From Kribbella sp. CA-293567 (GTDB lineage: Bacteria; Actinomycetota; Actinomycetes; Propionibacteriales; Kribbellaceae): 64,000 nucleotides of DNA. The notes under the pieces were generated by a model. It saw only the letters and a list, made by a program, of their open reading frames with translations. It was not told the DNA's origin and did no database searches. The position numbers were made by a program, and so were the translations under genes. This document shows, piece by piece, positions 25,724 to 32,695 of this stretch (position 1 is the first letter of the stretch; every line of letters starts with the position of its first letter). The stretch lies in assembly GCF_027627575.1 (NCBI RefSeq), contig NZ_CP114065.1:5890001-5954000 (forward strand). Direction: 5' to 3'.

Positions 25724-27129
25724 GCGCCCGCGAGCTGATCGAGGTCGTCCTGGACGCCGGTTCGTTCGAGTCGTGGGACCAGCCGATCCAGCTCGACCCG
25801 GCCACCGGCAAGCCGTGGGACGGGAGCACGGCGGGCGGCGCGTCGTACCGGGCCCAGCTCGAGGCGGCGGAGCGGCGGGCCGGGACCGACGAGGCTGTGG
25901 TCACCGGCCGAGGTCTGATGCGCGGACGGCCCGTTGCGGTGGTGGTCAGCGAATTCGCCTTCCTGGGCGGCTCGATCGGTCGCGCCGCGGCCACGCGGAT
26001 CACCGACGCCGTACTCCGGGCGACGGCCGAGCAGCTGCCCATCCTCGCGTCGACCGCCTCGGGCGGCACACGCATGCAGGAAGGCGCGCCCGCCTTCGTC
26101 GAGATGGTGCGGATCTCCCGCGCCCTGATGGCTCACAAGGCGGCCGGCCTTCCGTATCTGGTGCATCTGCGGCATCCCACCACTGGCGGGGTCTTCGCGT
26201 CATGGGGTTCGCTCGGGCACATCACGGTCGCCGAGCCCGGTGCGCTGGTCGGCTTCCTCGGGCCGAAGGTCTACGAAGCCCTGTACGACCAGCCTTTCCC
26301 ATCCGGTGTGCAGACCTCCGAGCACCTCGCCGCGTACGGCGTGGTCGACGGTGTGGTCGAGGCCGCCGACCTGCCCGTCCTGCTCGACCGGGCGCTGGCC
26401 GTGCTGGTCGATCCGCCGGACGAGCCGACGCTGGAGCGGCGTACCGGGGAGATCGGGCCTGCTGACGGCTGGGACTCTGTACTGCGGACCCGCCGCCCCG
26501 ACCGCGCCGGCGTACGGGAGCTGCTGCGGTACGCCGCGACCAGCACAGTCCGGCTGACCGAACCGGACGCGAGCATGCTCGTCGCGCTGACCCGGCTGGA
26601 CGGACAGCCTTGCGTCCTGGTCGGCCAGGATCGCTCGCAGGACAAGCCGATGGGCCCGACCGCCCTCCGCCAGGCGCGTCGGGGCATGCACCTGGCCGAA
26701 GACCTCGGTCTGCCACTCGTGACCGTGATCGACACCCCGGGCGCCGAACTCTCCGCGGCCGCCGAGGAGGGCGGTATCGGCGCCGAGATCGCCCAGTGCA
26801 TCGCCACCCTCGCGACCCTCCAGGTGCCGACCATCTCGATCCTGCTCGGCCAGGGCACCGGAGGCGGCGCCTTGGCGTTGCTTCCGGCAACTACTGTGAT
26901 CGCCGCCGAACATGCCTGGCTCGCACCTCTGCCGCCCGAAGGCGCGAGCGCGATCATGCACGGCGACACCACACAGGCCGCCACCCTGGCCGCGGCCCAG
27001 CACATCACCTCGACCGCACTCCGCGCCGACGGCACCGTCCATCACATCGTCCCCGAACCACCCGGCGACACCGCCGAGTCGCTCAGCCGGGCGCTTGCCG
27101 CCGAATGCGCGGCTCGCCTCACCGGCTGA
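25720..27129 (+). CDS. fused acyl-CoA carboxyltransferase (AccD-AccA-like)
   Basis: This 469-residue protein joins two crotonase-fold carboxyltransferase halves. The N-terminal half (about 1-230) is AccD-like (TASGGTRMQEGAPAFVEM, FLGPKVYEAL) but lacks the zinc-ribbon of classical AccD. The C-terminal half (about 240-469) is AccA-like (RQARRGMHLAEDLGLPLVTVIDTPGA, ILLGQGTGGGALALLPATTVI). No biotin carboxylase or biotin carrier gene is nearby. With a MatC carrier and CoA-transferase upstream, it could run in the decarboxylating direction on malonyl-CoA, like the homologous malonate decarboxylase subunits (inference). It could equally be an ordinary acyl-CoA carboxylase subunit. Confidence 0.82.
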   Translation: MSARELIEVVLDAGSFESWDQPIQLDPATGKPWDGSTAGGASYRAQLEAAERRAGTDEAVVTGRGLMRGRPVAVVVSEFAFLGGSIGRAAATRITDAVLRATAEQLPILASTASGGTRMQEGAPAFVEMVRISRALMAHKAAGLPYLVHLRHPTTGGVFASWGSLGHITVAEPGALVGFLGPKVYEALYDQPFPSGVQTSEHLAAYGVVDGVVEAADLPVLLDRALAVLVDPPDEPTLERRTGEIGPADGWDSVLRTRRPDRAGVRELLRYAATSTVRLTEPDASMLVALTRLDGQPCVLVGQDRSQDKPMGPTALRQARRGMHLAEDLGLPLVTVIDTPGAELSAAAEEGGIGAEIAQCIATLATLQVPTISILLGQGTGGGALALLPATTVIAAEHAWLAPLPPEGASAIMHGDTTQAATLAAAQHITSTALRADGTVHHIVPEPPGDTAESLSRALAAECAARLTG

Positions 27130-27232
27130 GTCGGGGAGTACAGTTCGCCGAACCACCCGGGGATCAGGAGTCTCCGCGCGGGCTTACCGAGTCCGGGTAC
27201 TGGGCGGGCCCTGCGGTGCAGCTTGCCGTGGC

Positions 27233-27994
27233 TCACCCGGCCGACGGCTTCCTCCGGGCGTACCGGACGCCGGCCGCGAACCTGGTCCTGACCTCCAGCA
27301 CCTCGAGCAGCCGGGACACCTCGTAGCGGACCGTCCGGACGCTCAGGGTGAGCCGCTCCGCGATCTGGTCGTCGGTGCACCCCTCGCTCAGCTGGTGGGC
27401 GATCAGGTGCTGACGGGCGGTCAGCTCGACCTCACTGTGGCGCAGCTCGGCCGCCCGGATCGCGGTCCCCCGGACCGCCTTCAGATACTGCCGGGCCGCG
27501 TTGACCGCCTCGGCGCCACCGATCAGCATCAGGCCGCGCTGCCCGTCGTCGGTGACCGGCCCCTCGACCAGCACCCGCTCGCCGTCGATCAGCTTCATCT
27601 GGATCGGGCCGCAGGCGACGTAGTACGGCATCTCCTCGGCGCTGACGATGAAGTCGGTGACGGCCGACGAGCCACCACTGGGATCGAAGAAGCTGGTCAT
27701 CCGCAGGCCGGCCTCGACCAGCTCGACGTTCAGCCGGTGACTCGGGACGAACGACTCCACCGTCTGGTGGCGGGTCGAGGTGACCGCCACCAGTTCCTCG
27801 GCGGCCGAGCACCTGTCGTGCAGCCAGTCCCGCAACTCCAGCTCGTCCTGGCCGAACAACTGCACCTCGATCTGGGCCGGCCGTCCGGCCGCCCAGTCGT
27901 CGCAGCGCGCGGCGCGGACCAGCTGCAGCCGCAGAGAAGCGTCCAGCACGGCCTGCCGGCCGGGAAAAGAGAACTCCTCGCGGCCCATCCCCAC
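27233..27994 (-). CDS. LuxR-type helix-turn-helix regulator, last gene of the RiPP-like cluster
   Basis: This 253-residue protein ends in a LuxR/GerE helix-turn-helix (LTARQHLIAHQLSEGCTDDQIAERLTLSVRTVRYEVSRLLEVL, about residues 192-234). The N-terminal 180 residues form a sensor-like domain with no motif I can name with confidence; parts (TSTRHQTVESFVPSHRLNVELVEAGLRM) recall the PLD-like region of some actinobacterial LuxR regulators. The start is GTG at 27994, or ATG two codons in. It lies 69 bp downstream of the DUF3105 gene on the same strand, so it is probably the pathway regulator. The inverted repeat at 31247-31275 is a candidate target. Confidence 0.8.
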   Translation of the reverse strand: MGMGREEFSFPGRQAVLDASLRLQLVRAARCDDWAAGRPAQIEVQLFGQDELELRDWLHDRCSAAEELVAVTSTRHQTVESFVPSHRLNVELVEAGLRMTSFFDPSGGSSAVTDFIVSAEEMPYYVACGPIQMKLIDGERVLVEGPVTDDGQRGLMLIGGAEAVNAARQYLKAVRGTAIRAAELRHSEVELTARQHLIAHQLSEGCTDDQIAERLTLSVRTVRYEVSRLLEVLEVRTRFAAGVRYARRKPSAG

Positions 27995-28063
27995 CCCCCG
28001 TGGTTCGTCGTCGACGCAGATCCTGCCATGCGCGGACAGCTCACACGAGATTACCGAGTGTCG

Positions 28064-28660
28064 TCAGTTCTCGCCCTCGGCCGGCGGATGCGGCGGCAGG
28101 CAGTCGGTCGCGCCGTTGCGCCATTGGTGGTCGTACCGCCCGGGCACCGCCTTGACGAAGGCAAGGATGGCCGCCTCGTCCAGTGTGTCCAGCCGCTGCG
28201 AGCGCTGCCAGCCACTGAGCGCGATCCCGCGTCCGAGCTTCGGGTACGGCGCGACCACCACGTCCCGCGGATACTGCCGTCCGAGCCGCTCGATCTCCTT
28301 CACCACGTCGGCCGGTACGTCGGGGGCGTACTGCAGCATCACGTGGCCGTGTTCGAGCACGTGCACCTGCAGCTCTTCGGTGATCGGTTTGCGGTAGATC
28401 CCCGGCGGGACCACCCGGGGTGAGTGCGGCCCGGAGGTCGGCGGCATCGAGCGGTACGGCTCGTGTTCCTCACCGCTGTAAGCGATATGGCGTTTGCCCT
28501 CGAACGGCTGCGGTGTGCCGGGGACCTGGTCGCAGGCCAGCGCCGCCTTGTCCGCGAAGGACCCGAGCAGCACGCCGACCGCCATCCCCGACATGGTCAG
28601 CACGCTCAGGCTGGTGACGAGGACGCTGACCAGCCGGCCCCAGCGCCGCGCGGTCTTCAT
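28064..28660 (-). CDS. DUF3105 membrane-anchored protein
   Basis: This 198-residue protein has one N-terminal membrane anchor (SVLVTSLSVLTMSGMAVGVLLG) and an extracytoplasmic DUF3105 domain containing MPPTSGPHSPRVVPPGIY and the histidine-rich VHVLEHGHVMLQY. The family's function is not established; conserved histidines could bind metal. The ATG overlaps the stop of the M50 protease gene (ATGA), so it is translated with the RiPP-like cluster. In that setting it could help process, export or give self-protection against the product (inference). Confidence 0.85.
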   Translation of the reverse strand: MKTARRWGRLVSVLVTSLSVLTMSGMAVGVLLGSFADKAALACDQVPGTPQPFEGKRHIAYSGEEHEPYRSMPPTSGPHSPRVVPPGIYRKPITEELQVHVLEHGHVMLQYAPDVPADVVKEIERLGRQYPRDVVVAPYPKLGRGIALSGWQRSQRLDTLDEAAILAFVKAVPGRYDHQWRNGATDCLPPHPPAEGEN

Positions 28661-29931
28661 GCCGCCACCCGCGCGAACGCCGCCGCTGCCCGGCGGGCGC
28701 GGAGACGGTTGCGCAGGACGATGAACAGTGGCGCGGTCAGGCTCAGCAACGCCAGGACCACCAGCAGGACGCCCTCCCACCAGTAGAGGCTGAAGATCGG
28801 CGCACCGATCACCACGCCGCCGGCCCAGCCGAGCGTCACCTTGACGGCGGGCAGCAGGAAGTTCAGGGCGAACCAGCCCATCCAGACGATCCCGGCCAGG
28901 TAGAGCAGCCGGTACCAGCGCGCCACCTGGAGGTCCTTGGCGTCGGCGTCGCGCAGGATCGTCTGCTCCTGCGGGGTGAGCTTGCGGATCCGGCGCTTGA
29001 GGCCGAGCCGGGTGACCTGGTGCAGGTTCTTGCAGCCGGTCGCCGTGGCCATCACCAGGTACATGTCGGTCCGCAGGTAGGCCATCGTCTGGAAGGCCAG
29101 CTTGCCGACCTGGCTGAGCACCAGCATCGCGAGGAAGCGGACCACGTTCGGATTGAGGTCGAGCCAGCCCCGCGAGTAGGCGAACCGCGGCGCGACGGCG
29201 GCGAACAGGATGAACGAGTCGAACGCCATCCCGGCGAGGAAGGGGCTGTAGCGCTTGGCCGGCGGCAGTGCCCACAGACCGGTCAGATCGGTCTCCAGCA
29301 CCAGGAAGATGCCGCGCCGTTCGAGCCGCAGCTGCGACCGGACGCCGGCTGCCGCGCCCGCGAAGGCGTGCCAGATCTCGTGCACGATGGCCAGGCCCAG
29401 CACGACGACGTTGGTGATCAGCAGACTGAGGACGATGTCGGTCAGGACGAAGGCGTCCTCGTAGCTGGGCAGCAGCGAGCGGTCGGCGGCGAACATCACC
29501 AGGGTGGCGACCAGGCAGCCGACGTAGAACGTCCAGGCGGCCTTGCCGAACAGGGGTTTGACCACCCACGGCGGGATCTTCGAAACGGCCCAGTACTTGA
29601 CCTTCCGGCCCGGCTCGGCCGCTCCTTCGGCGCCCTCGGCCGGCGTCTGTCCGGCCGCCTCGCGCTCGTCGAGGAGGCCGGCCTCGACCAGCATCTCGAC
29701 GAAGTCGACGACGTCGACGGGTTCGCCGAGTTCCTGCTCCATCAGGTCGGCGACCTCGGCGACGGTGTGACCGGCGGAGAGCAGCTCGATCAGCCGGGCA
29801 CCTGCCTCCGGTACGACGACGAAGCGGGCGGTCTCCGGATTGCCCAGCACGAACTCGTCCTCGTCCTCCTTGCGGACCAGGAGGTGCCCGACACTCGGCC
29901 GGCTGGTCGCGTCGAGGGCAGCGATCGTCAT
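28657..29931 (-). CDS. membrane metalloprotease (M50-like) with N-terminal PqqD-like domain
   Basis: Residues about 20-90 of this 424-residue protein (FVLGNPETARFVVVPEAGARLIELL ... VDFVEMLVEAGLLDE) resemble a PqqD-type winged-helix peptide-recognition domain. An acidic linker (about 91-110) leads into a polytopic part with the zinc-protease motif VHEIWHAF (H184, E185, H188) inside a membrane segment. A second M50-like motif, FLAGMAFDSFIL, follows. The family cleaves within or near membranes; here it probably removes the leader or exports the mature peptide. The ATG overlaps the ThiF-like gene's stop (ATGA), and its stop overlaps the DUF3105 start. Confidence 0.85.
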   Translation of the reverse strand: MTIAALDATSRPSVGHLLVRKEDEDEFVLGNPETARFVVVPEAGARLIELLSAGHTVAEVADLMEQELGEPVDVVDFVEMLVEAGLLDEREAAGQTPAEGAEGAAEPGRKVKYWAVSKIPPWVVKPLFGKAAWTFYVGCLVATLVMFAADRSLLPSYEDAFVLTDIVLSLLITNVVVLGLAIVHEIWHAFAGAAAGVRSQLRLERRGIFLVLETDLTGLWALPPAKRYSPFLAGMAFDSFILFAAVAPRFAYSRGWLDLNPNVVRFLAMLVLSQVGKLAFQTMAYLRTDMYLVMATATGCKNLHQVTRLGLKRRIRKLTPQEQTILRDADAKDLQVARWYRLLYLAGIVWMGWFALNFLLPAVKVTLGWAGGVVIGAPIFSLYWWEGVLLVVLALLSLTAPLFIVLRNRLRARRAAAAFARVAA

Positions 29932-31025
29932 CGACCCACCCAGCCGCAGGTCTCGCACTTCTCCCCGGTCCGCGGAGTGACGACGTAGTGGTAGGTCAGG
30001 TCGGTCAGGCTCAGGTGGAACATCCGCCCGGACGTGCTGGTCGGGATGCCGGCCAGGTGGTAGACCGCGTCCATCGCCGCGAGGTGGCCGGTGAGGTTCG
30101 CCGTCGGCGCGATCACGGCGTGGCCGTCGAAGGGGAACAGGCTCTCGGGCTCCTGGCCGTACCGCTCCCGCACGACGTCGTTCATGCTGGCCAGGCAGGC
30201 CTGACAGCAGGTGGTGCCGGGGACGAACAGGCCGACGACCGCCATCGGACCGGCGTACTGGGCGAGCATCCAGGGGGTGCCGGTGCGCAGCGCGGCCTCG
30301 TTGGTCCACTGGCGGATCAGCTTCTGCGGCTGGTCGGCGCACAGCACCAGCAGATCGCGGTTCTGCATCAGGGCGGCCACGTCGTCGGTGGAGAAGACCT
30401 GCTTCTCCTCCCCGGTGACAGTGGCGTGGGAGTTCATCTTGCCGAGCCGCTCGACGGCCACCGGGACCTTGGGCTTCCCCAGGTCGTCTTCGGTGTAGAG
30501 CAGCTGGCGGGTGAGGTTGCCTGCCTCGACGGTGTCGAAGTCGACGCAGTGCACGGTGCCGACGCCGGCTGCCACGAGCGAGGAGGCCACTGCCGATCCG
30601 GTGCCACCGAGGCCGAGCACCACGACACTGCCGGCTTTCAGGCGGGACTGTACGTCGTACCGGCTGGGACGTGGGGTCAGATCCACCCACGAGTAGTACG
30701 TCGTCGCCCGGTCGTACCGGTCGATCTCCTCCGGGCTGAGGTTGCCCGGGATCGGCGCGGCGGCATCCTCGACGTACCCGGCGTCGATCAGCGACTGGAT
30801 CGTGTCGGCCACCTCGCCGGCCGGGAGCTGCGGCCGGTCGGCGAGCAACGCGGTGACGATCTCGTCCCGGGTGCGGGTGCCGTCCATCAGGCCGAGCAAC
30901 TGCCAGCGGTCGCCGTCCTCGTCGTCGATCTCGGCGCCGATGCCGAGCTGCCGGCCGCCGATGTTGATCAGCGTCGGCGTCAGCCGGACGGGTTTGTGGA
31001 TGCCCTTGATCCGTGGCTTCTGCAT
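29928..31025 (-). CDS. ThiF/E1-like adenylyltransferase with N-terminal PqqD-like RRE
   Basis: Residues about 10-90 of this 365-residue protein form a PqqD-like winged helix (LLGLMDGTRTRDEIVTALL ... VADTIQSLIDAGYVED). Residues 130-365 are an E1/ThiF Rossmann domain: GLGGTGS at 138-144, DFDTVEAGNLTRQ at 162-174, and a zinc ribbon from C274/C277 and C357/C360. Such enzymes adenylate a peptide carboxylate with ATP, as MccB does in microcin C7 and PaaA in pantocin A. The fused recognition domain and a 39-codon gene just upstream argue that this is a RiPP tailoring enzyme. GGAGGGG precedes the ATG. The bond formed cannot be predicted. Confidence 0.88.
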   Translation of the reverse strand: MQKPRIKGIHKPVRLTPTLINIGGRQLGIGAEIDDEDGDRWQLLGLMDGTRTRDEIVTALLADRPQLPAGEVADTIQSLIDAGYVEDAAAPIPGNLSPEEIDRYDRATTYYSWVDLTPRPSRYDVQSRLKAGSVVVLGLGGTGSAVASSLVAAGVGTVHCVDFDTVEAGNLTRQLLYTEDDLGKPKVPVAVERLGKMNSHATVTGEEKQVFSTDDVAALMQNRDLLVLCADQPQKLIRQWTNEAALRTGTPWMLAQYAGPMAVVGLFVPGTTCCQACLASMNDVVRERYGQEPESLFPFDGHAVIAPTANLTGHLAAMDAVYHLAGIPTSTSGRMFHLSLTDLTYHYVVTPRTGEKCETCGWVGR

Positions 31026-31056
31026 CGGTTCCCCTCCGAGCCTCTCGCACTGAAAA

Positions 31057-31086
31057 GCCGGGACGCGGTCGTGACCGCGCCCCGGC
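31057..31086 (-). terminator. intrinsic terminator/attenuator between peptide and ThiF-like genes
   Basis: Read on the minus strand, two 14-nt arms pair fully (13 Watson-Crick pairs plus one G-U), with only two bases between them, and are followed by UUUUCAG. This is one of the few hairpins in the window with a U-tract. It sits in the 76-bp gap after the 39-codon gene and before the enzyme genes, so partial termination would keep peptide mRNA in excess over enzyme mRNA. Confidence 0.7.
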
Positions 31087-31101
31087 CTGGTTCCTGACCG
31101 A

Positions 31102-31221
31102 TCAGCCGCAGGTGTCGTCCCGGCAGCCCGGGTCCATCGGGTCGATGATCAGGGTCGTCTCGAGGTTCTCCAGCTTGCGGACGAGAAGCTTCCTCGGCTC
31201 GCGGGTTTCTACCTGCTCCAT
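31102..31221 (-). CDS. putative RiPP precursor peptide (39 residues)
   Basis: This 39-codon gene starts at an ATG with GGAGGAA five bases upstream, one of the best ribosome sites in the window. The leader-like N-terminus is charged (MEQVETREPRKLLVRKLENL), and the last 16 residues are LIIDPMDPGCRDDTCG, with two cysteines, four aspartates and a terminal glycine. It is separated from the ThiF-like gene by an attenuator and read from its own promoter. An in-frame ATG nine codons upstream (31248) is less likely because its ribosome site would lie in a perfect hairpin. I know of no named family with this C-terminus; function is inferred from size, sequence and neighbours. Confidence 0.72.
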   Translation of the reverse strand: MEQVETREPRKLLVRKLENLETTLIIDPMDPGCRDDTCG

Positions 31222-31246
31222 GACTTCCTCCAGGAATTTGGTTGCC

Positions 31247-31275
31247 ATCGCGTTGCGGCAACACCGCAACGCGAT
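31247..31275. promoter_or_regulatory. perfect 12-bp inverted repeat at the peptide-gene promoter
   Basis: ATCGCGTTGCGG and CCGCAACGCGAT flank CAACA. The repeat begins one base downstream of the predicted -10 element (minus strand), so it covers the expected transcription start, and it ends before the ribosome site. It could be an operator for the cluster's LuxR-type regulator, or a 5'-UTR hairpin. Confidence 0.65.
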
Positions 31276-31276
31276 C

Positions 31277-31305
31277 ATTAGAGCACCCGCGGCAACTAAT
31301 TCCAA
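31277..31305 (-). promoter_or_regulatory. predicted sigma-70-like promoter of the peptide gene
   Basis: On the minus strand TTGGAA (31305-31300) and TCTAAT (31282-31277) are separated by exactly 17 bases, a good match to housekeeping actinobacterial promoters. The inverted repeat at 31247-31275 follows one base later. Confidence 0.55.
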
Positions 31306-31558
31306 TACATTCGCCGAATTGCTTTTCCGGCCGTTCCCAAGGCATTTTTTAAAACAAACGAATCACTGCCGGCAGGCGCACTCCCCGCCTGAAGCAGCCG
31401 CCCACTGAGGTAAATGGGCGTCAATAGGTAATCACCACCCAGATTCACTTCGGCGGCCCCCATGAAAGCCCGCGCCGGCGGCCGGCGGAAAACAAACGGC
31501 AATCGACCGTATGGTTGAAATCACTCATCGTGACCCCACCGTCACTCATCCTGGACCG

Positions 31559-32632
31559 ATGAGACGTTTGATGCTCTGGGTCGTGATCGGACTGATGGCA
31601 GGTACGGGTTCGGTGGTGCCCGCGAACGCGCGGACCACCGAGCTCCCTGGGGGCAAGGCCAACTGGATGGTGTCGGTCGGTGGACTGAACACCGCCCAGA
31701 CCAACAACTACGCGAACTGGACCCGGCTCGGCTGGTACATCTTCGCCACCGACGGCACCGTCGAGACCAGGTGGTGGAGCTGGAACCTGAAGGACGAGCC
31801 GATGCGGGTGGACAGCGGCGTCACCGGTGACTGCGGTGGGGACGTGCCGAACTGCGGGATCCAGACGCTGGCGTCGTTCAAGCAGGCGCCGGCCGGCGGA
31901 TTCCGCGGCACCTACCGGTACGCCGCCGGTGGCCGCCTCGTGATCGACTGGACCGCGGACGGCAACGGGAACCCCCGGCCGTCGGCACTGACCGAGAACT
32001 GGAAGGTCGACCCGGTCGACGGCGGCAAGCTGGCGCGGATCAGCAGCGACGGGTACTTCGGTGACTACGGGCCGGTCACCGTGCCGACCGGCTTCTCCAA
32101 CTACTCGGCGACCTTCGGGATCGGCTACGGCAGCAACGCGCCGATCTCGGCGGGCAACAAGGTCGACATCCCCACCCTGCGGTCGTCGTACGGGCAGACA
32201 CCGTTCACGGGGACCTTCGTCACCGCGAACAACGGCGGTGTGAGACGAGAGGGCAGCGGGGTCGCCACCGGGTACGGAAGCTGGCTGAAGTGCGAGGGCA
32301 GTGACTGCGTCGGCCTGCGGCAGAAGAACACCGGCTGCAGATGCGGCACTTCGCCCAACGTGGACCGGATCCGCTACCTGGCCAACCTCGCTCCGGCCCG
32401 CAACAACGCCTACACCTACTGGTGCGAGTGCCTGGCGCAGGGCAAGCCCTGCTACCGGGCCAACAACCACGTGCAGTCGCTGCTGCAGATCATCGACGAC
32501 GACCGCAAGCTGCAGGGCTGGGTCGGCGTAGAGACCTCCACCAGCGTCAACCCGACCACGCTGCAACCCGACCACGACTTCGGCAACGCCTACTGGGCAG
32601 TCCTCGACATGGTTGCCCCGGGCATTCGTTAA
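31559..32632 (+). CDS. secreted cysteine-containing protein of unknown function
   Basis: From the ATG at 31559 the protein is 357 residues with a Sec signal (MRRLMLWVVIGLMAGTGSVVPANA). An ATG at 31511 would add 16 residues; neither has a clear ribosome site. The mature part is rich in Trp, Tyr, Gly and Asn (NYANWTRLGWYIFATDGTVETRWWSWNLKDEPM). A C-terminal cysteine cluster (WLKCEGSDCVGLRQKNTGCRCGT, then WCECLAQGKPC) suggests disulfides. I recognise no family. It shares its upstream region with the RiPP-like cluster but reads away from it, and a strong hairpin terminator follows. Confidence 0.75.
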   Translation: MRRLMLWVVIGLMAGTGSVVPANARTTELPGGKANWMVSVGGLNTAQTNNYANWTRLGWYIFATDGTVETRWWSWNLKDEPMRVDSGVTGDCGGDVPNCGIQTLASFKQAPAGGFRGTYRYAAGGRLVIDWTADGNGNPRPSALTENWKVDPVDGGKLARISSDGYFGDYGPVTVPTGFSNYSATFGIGYGSNAPISAGNKVDIPTLRSSYGQTPFTGTFVTANNGGVRREGSGVATGYGSWLKCEGSDCVGLRQKNTGCRCGTSPNVDRIRYLANLAPARNNAYTYWCECLAQGKPCYRANNHVQSLLQIIDDDRKLQGWVGVETSTSVNPTTLQPDHDFGNAYWAVLDMVAPGIR

Positions 32633-32641
32633 CCAGACGAA

Positions 32642-32679
32642 CGGGCCCAGCCGGCCTGTACTACGACCGGCTGGGCCCG
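32642..32679. terminator. bidirectional hairpin terminator
   Basis: CGGGCCCAGCCGG (32642-32654) and CCGGCTGGGCCCG (32667-32679) form a perfect 13-bp stem with a 12-nt loop. It lies between the stops of two convergent genes. There is no U-tract, as is common for actinobacterial terminators. Confidence 0.75.
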
Positions 32680-32695
32680 ACCCGAGTGCCAGGTG

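Larger units (their letters stand above)
31222..31558. other. divergent regulatory gap between the peptide gene and a secreted-protein gene
   Basis: This AT-richer region holds the promoter and inverted repeat of the peptide gene (31247-31305). The remainder (about 31306-31558) includes an A/T-rich patch near 31341-31365 and should contain the promoter of the plus-strand secreted-protein gene, though I see no clear hexamers for it. A 68-codon minus-strand frame at 31296-31502 has no convincing ribosome site and was not called. Confidence 0.5.

Noticed and set aside
31222..31248. Longer, 48-residue version of the peptide starting at the ATG at 31248
   Set aside because: Its ribosome site would lie within the perfect inverted repeat, whereas the ATG at 31221 has GGAGGAA at ideal spacing.
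31296..31502. 68-codon minus-strand frame upstream of the peptide gene
   Set aside because: No good ribosome site, no family resemblance, and it overlaps the predicted promoter of the peptide gene.
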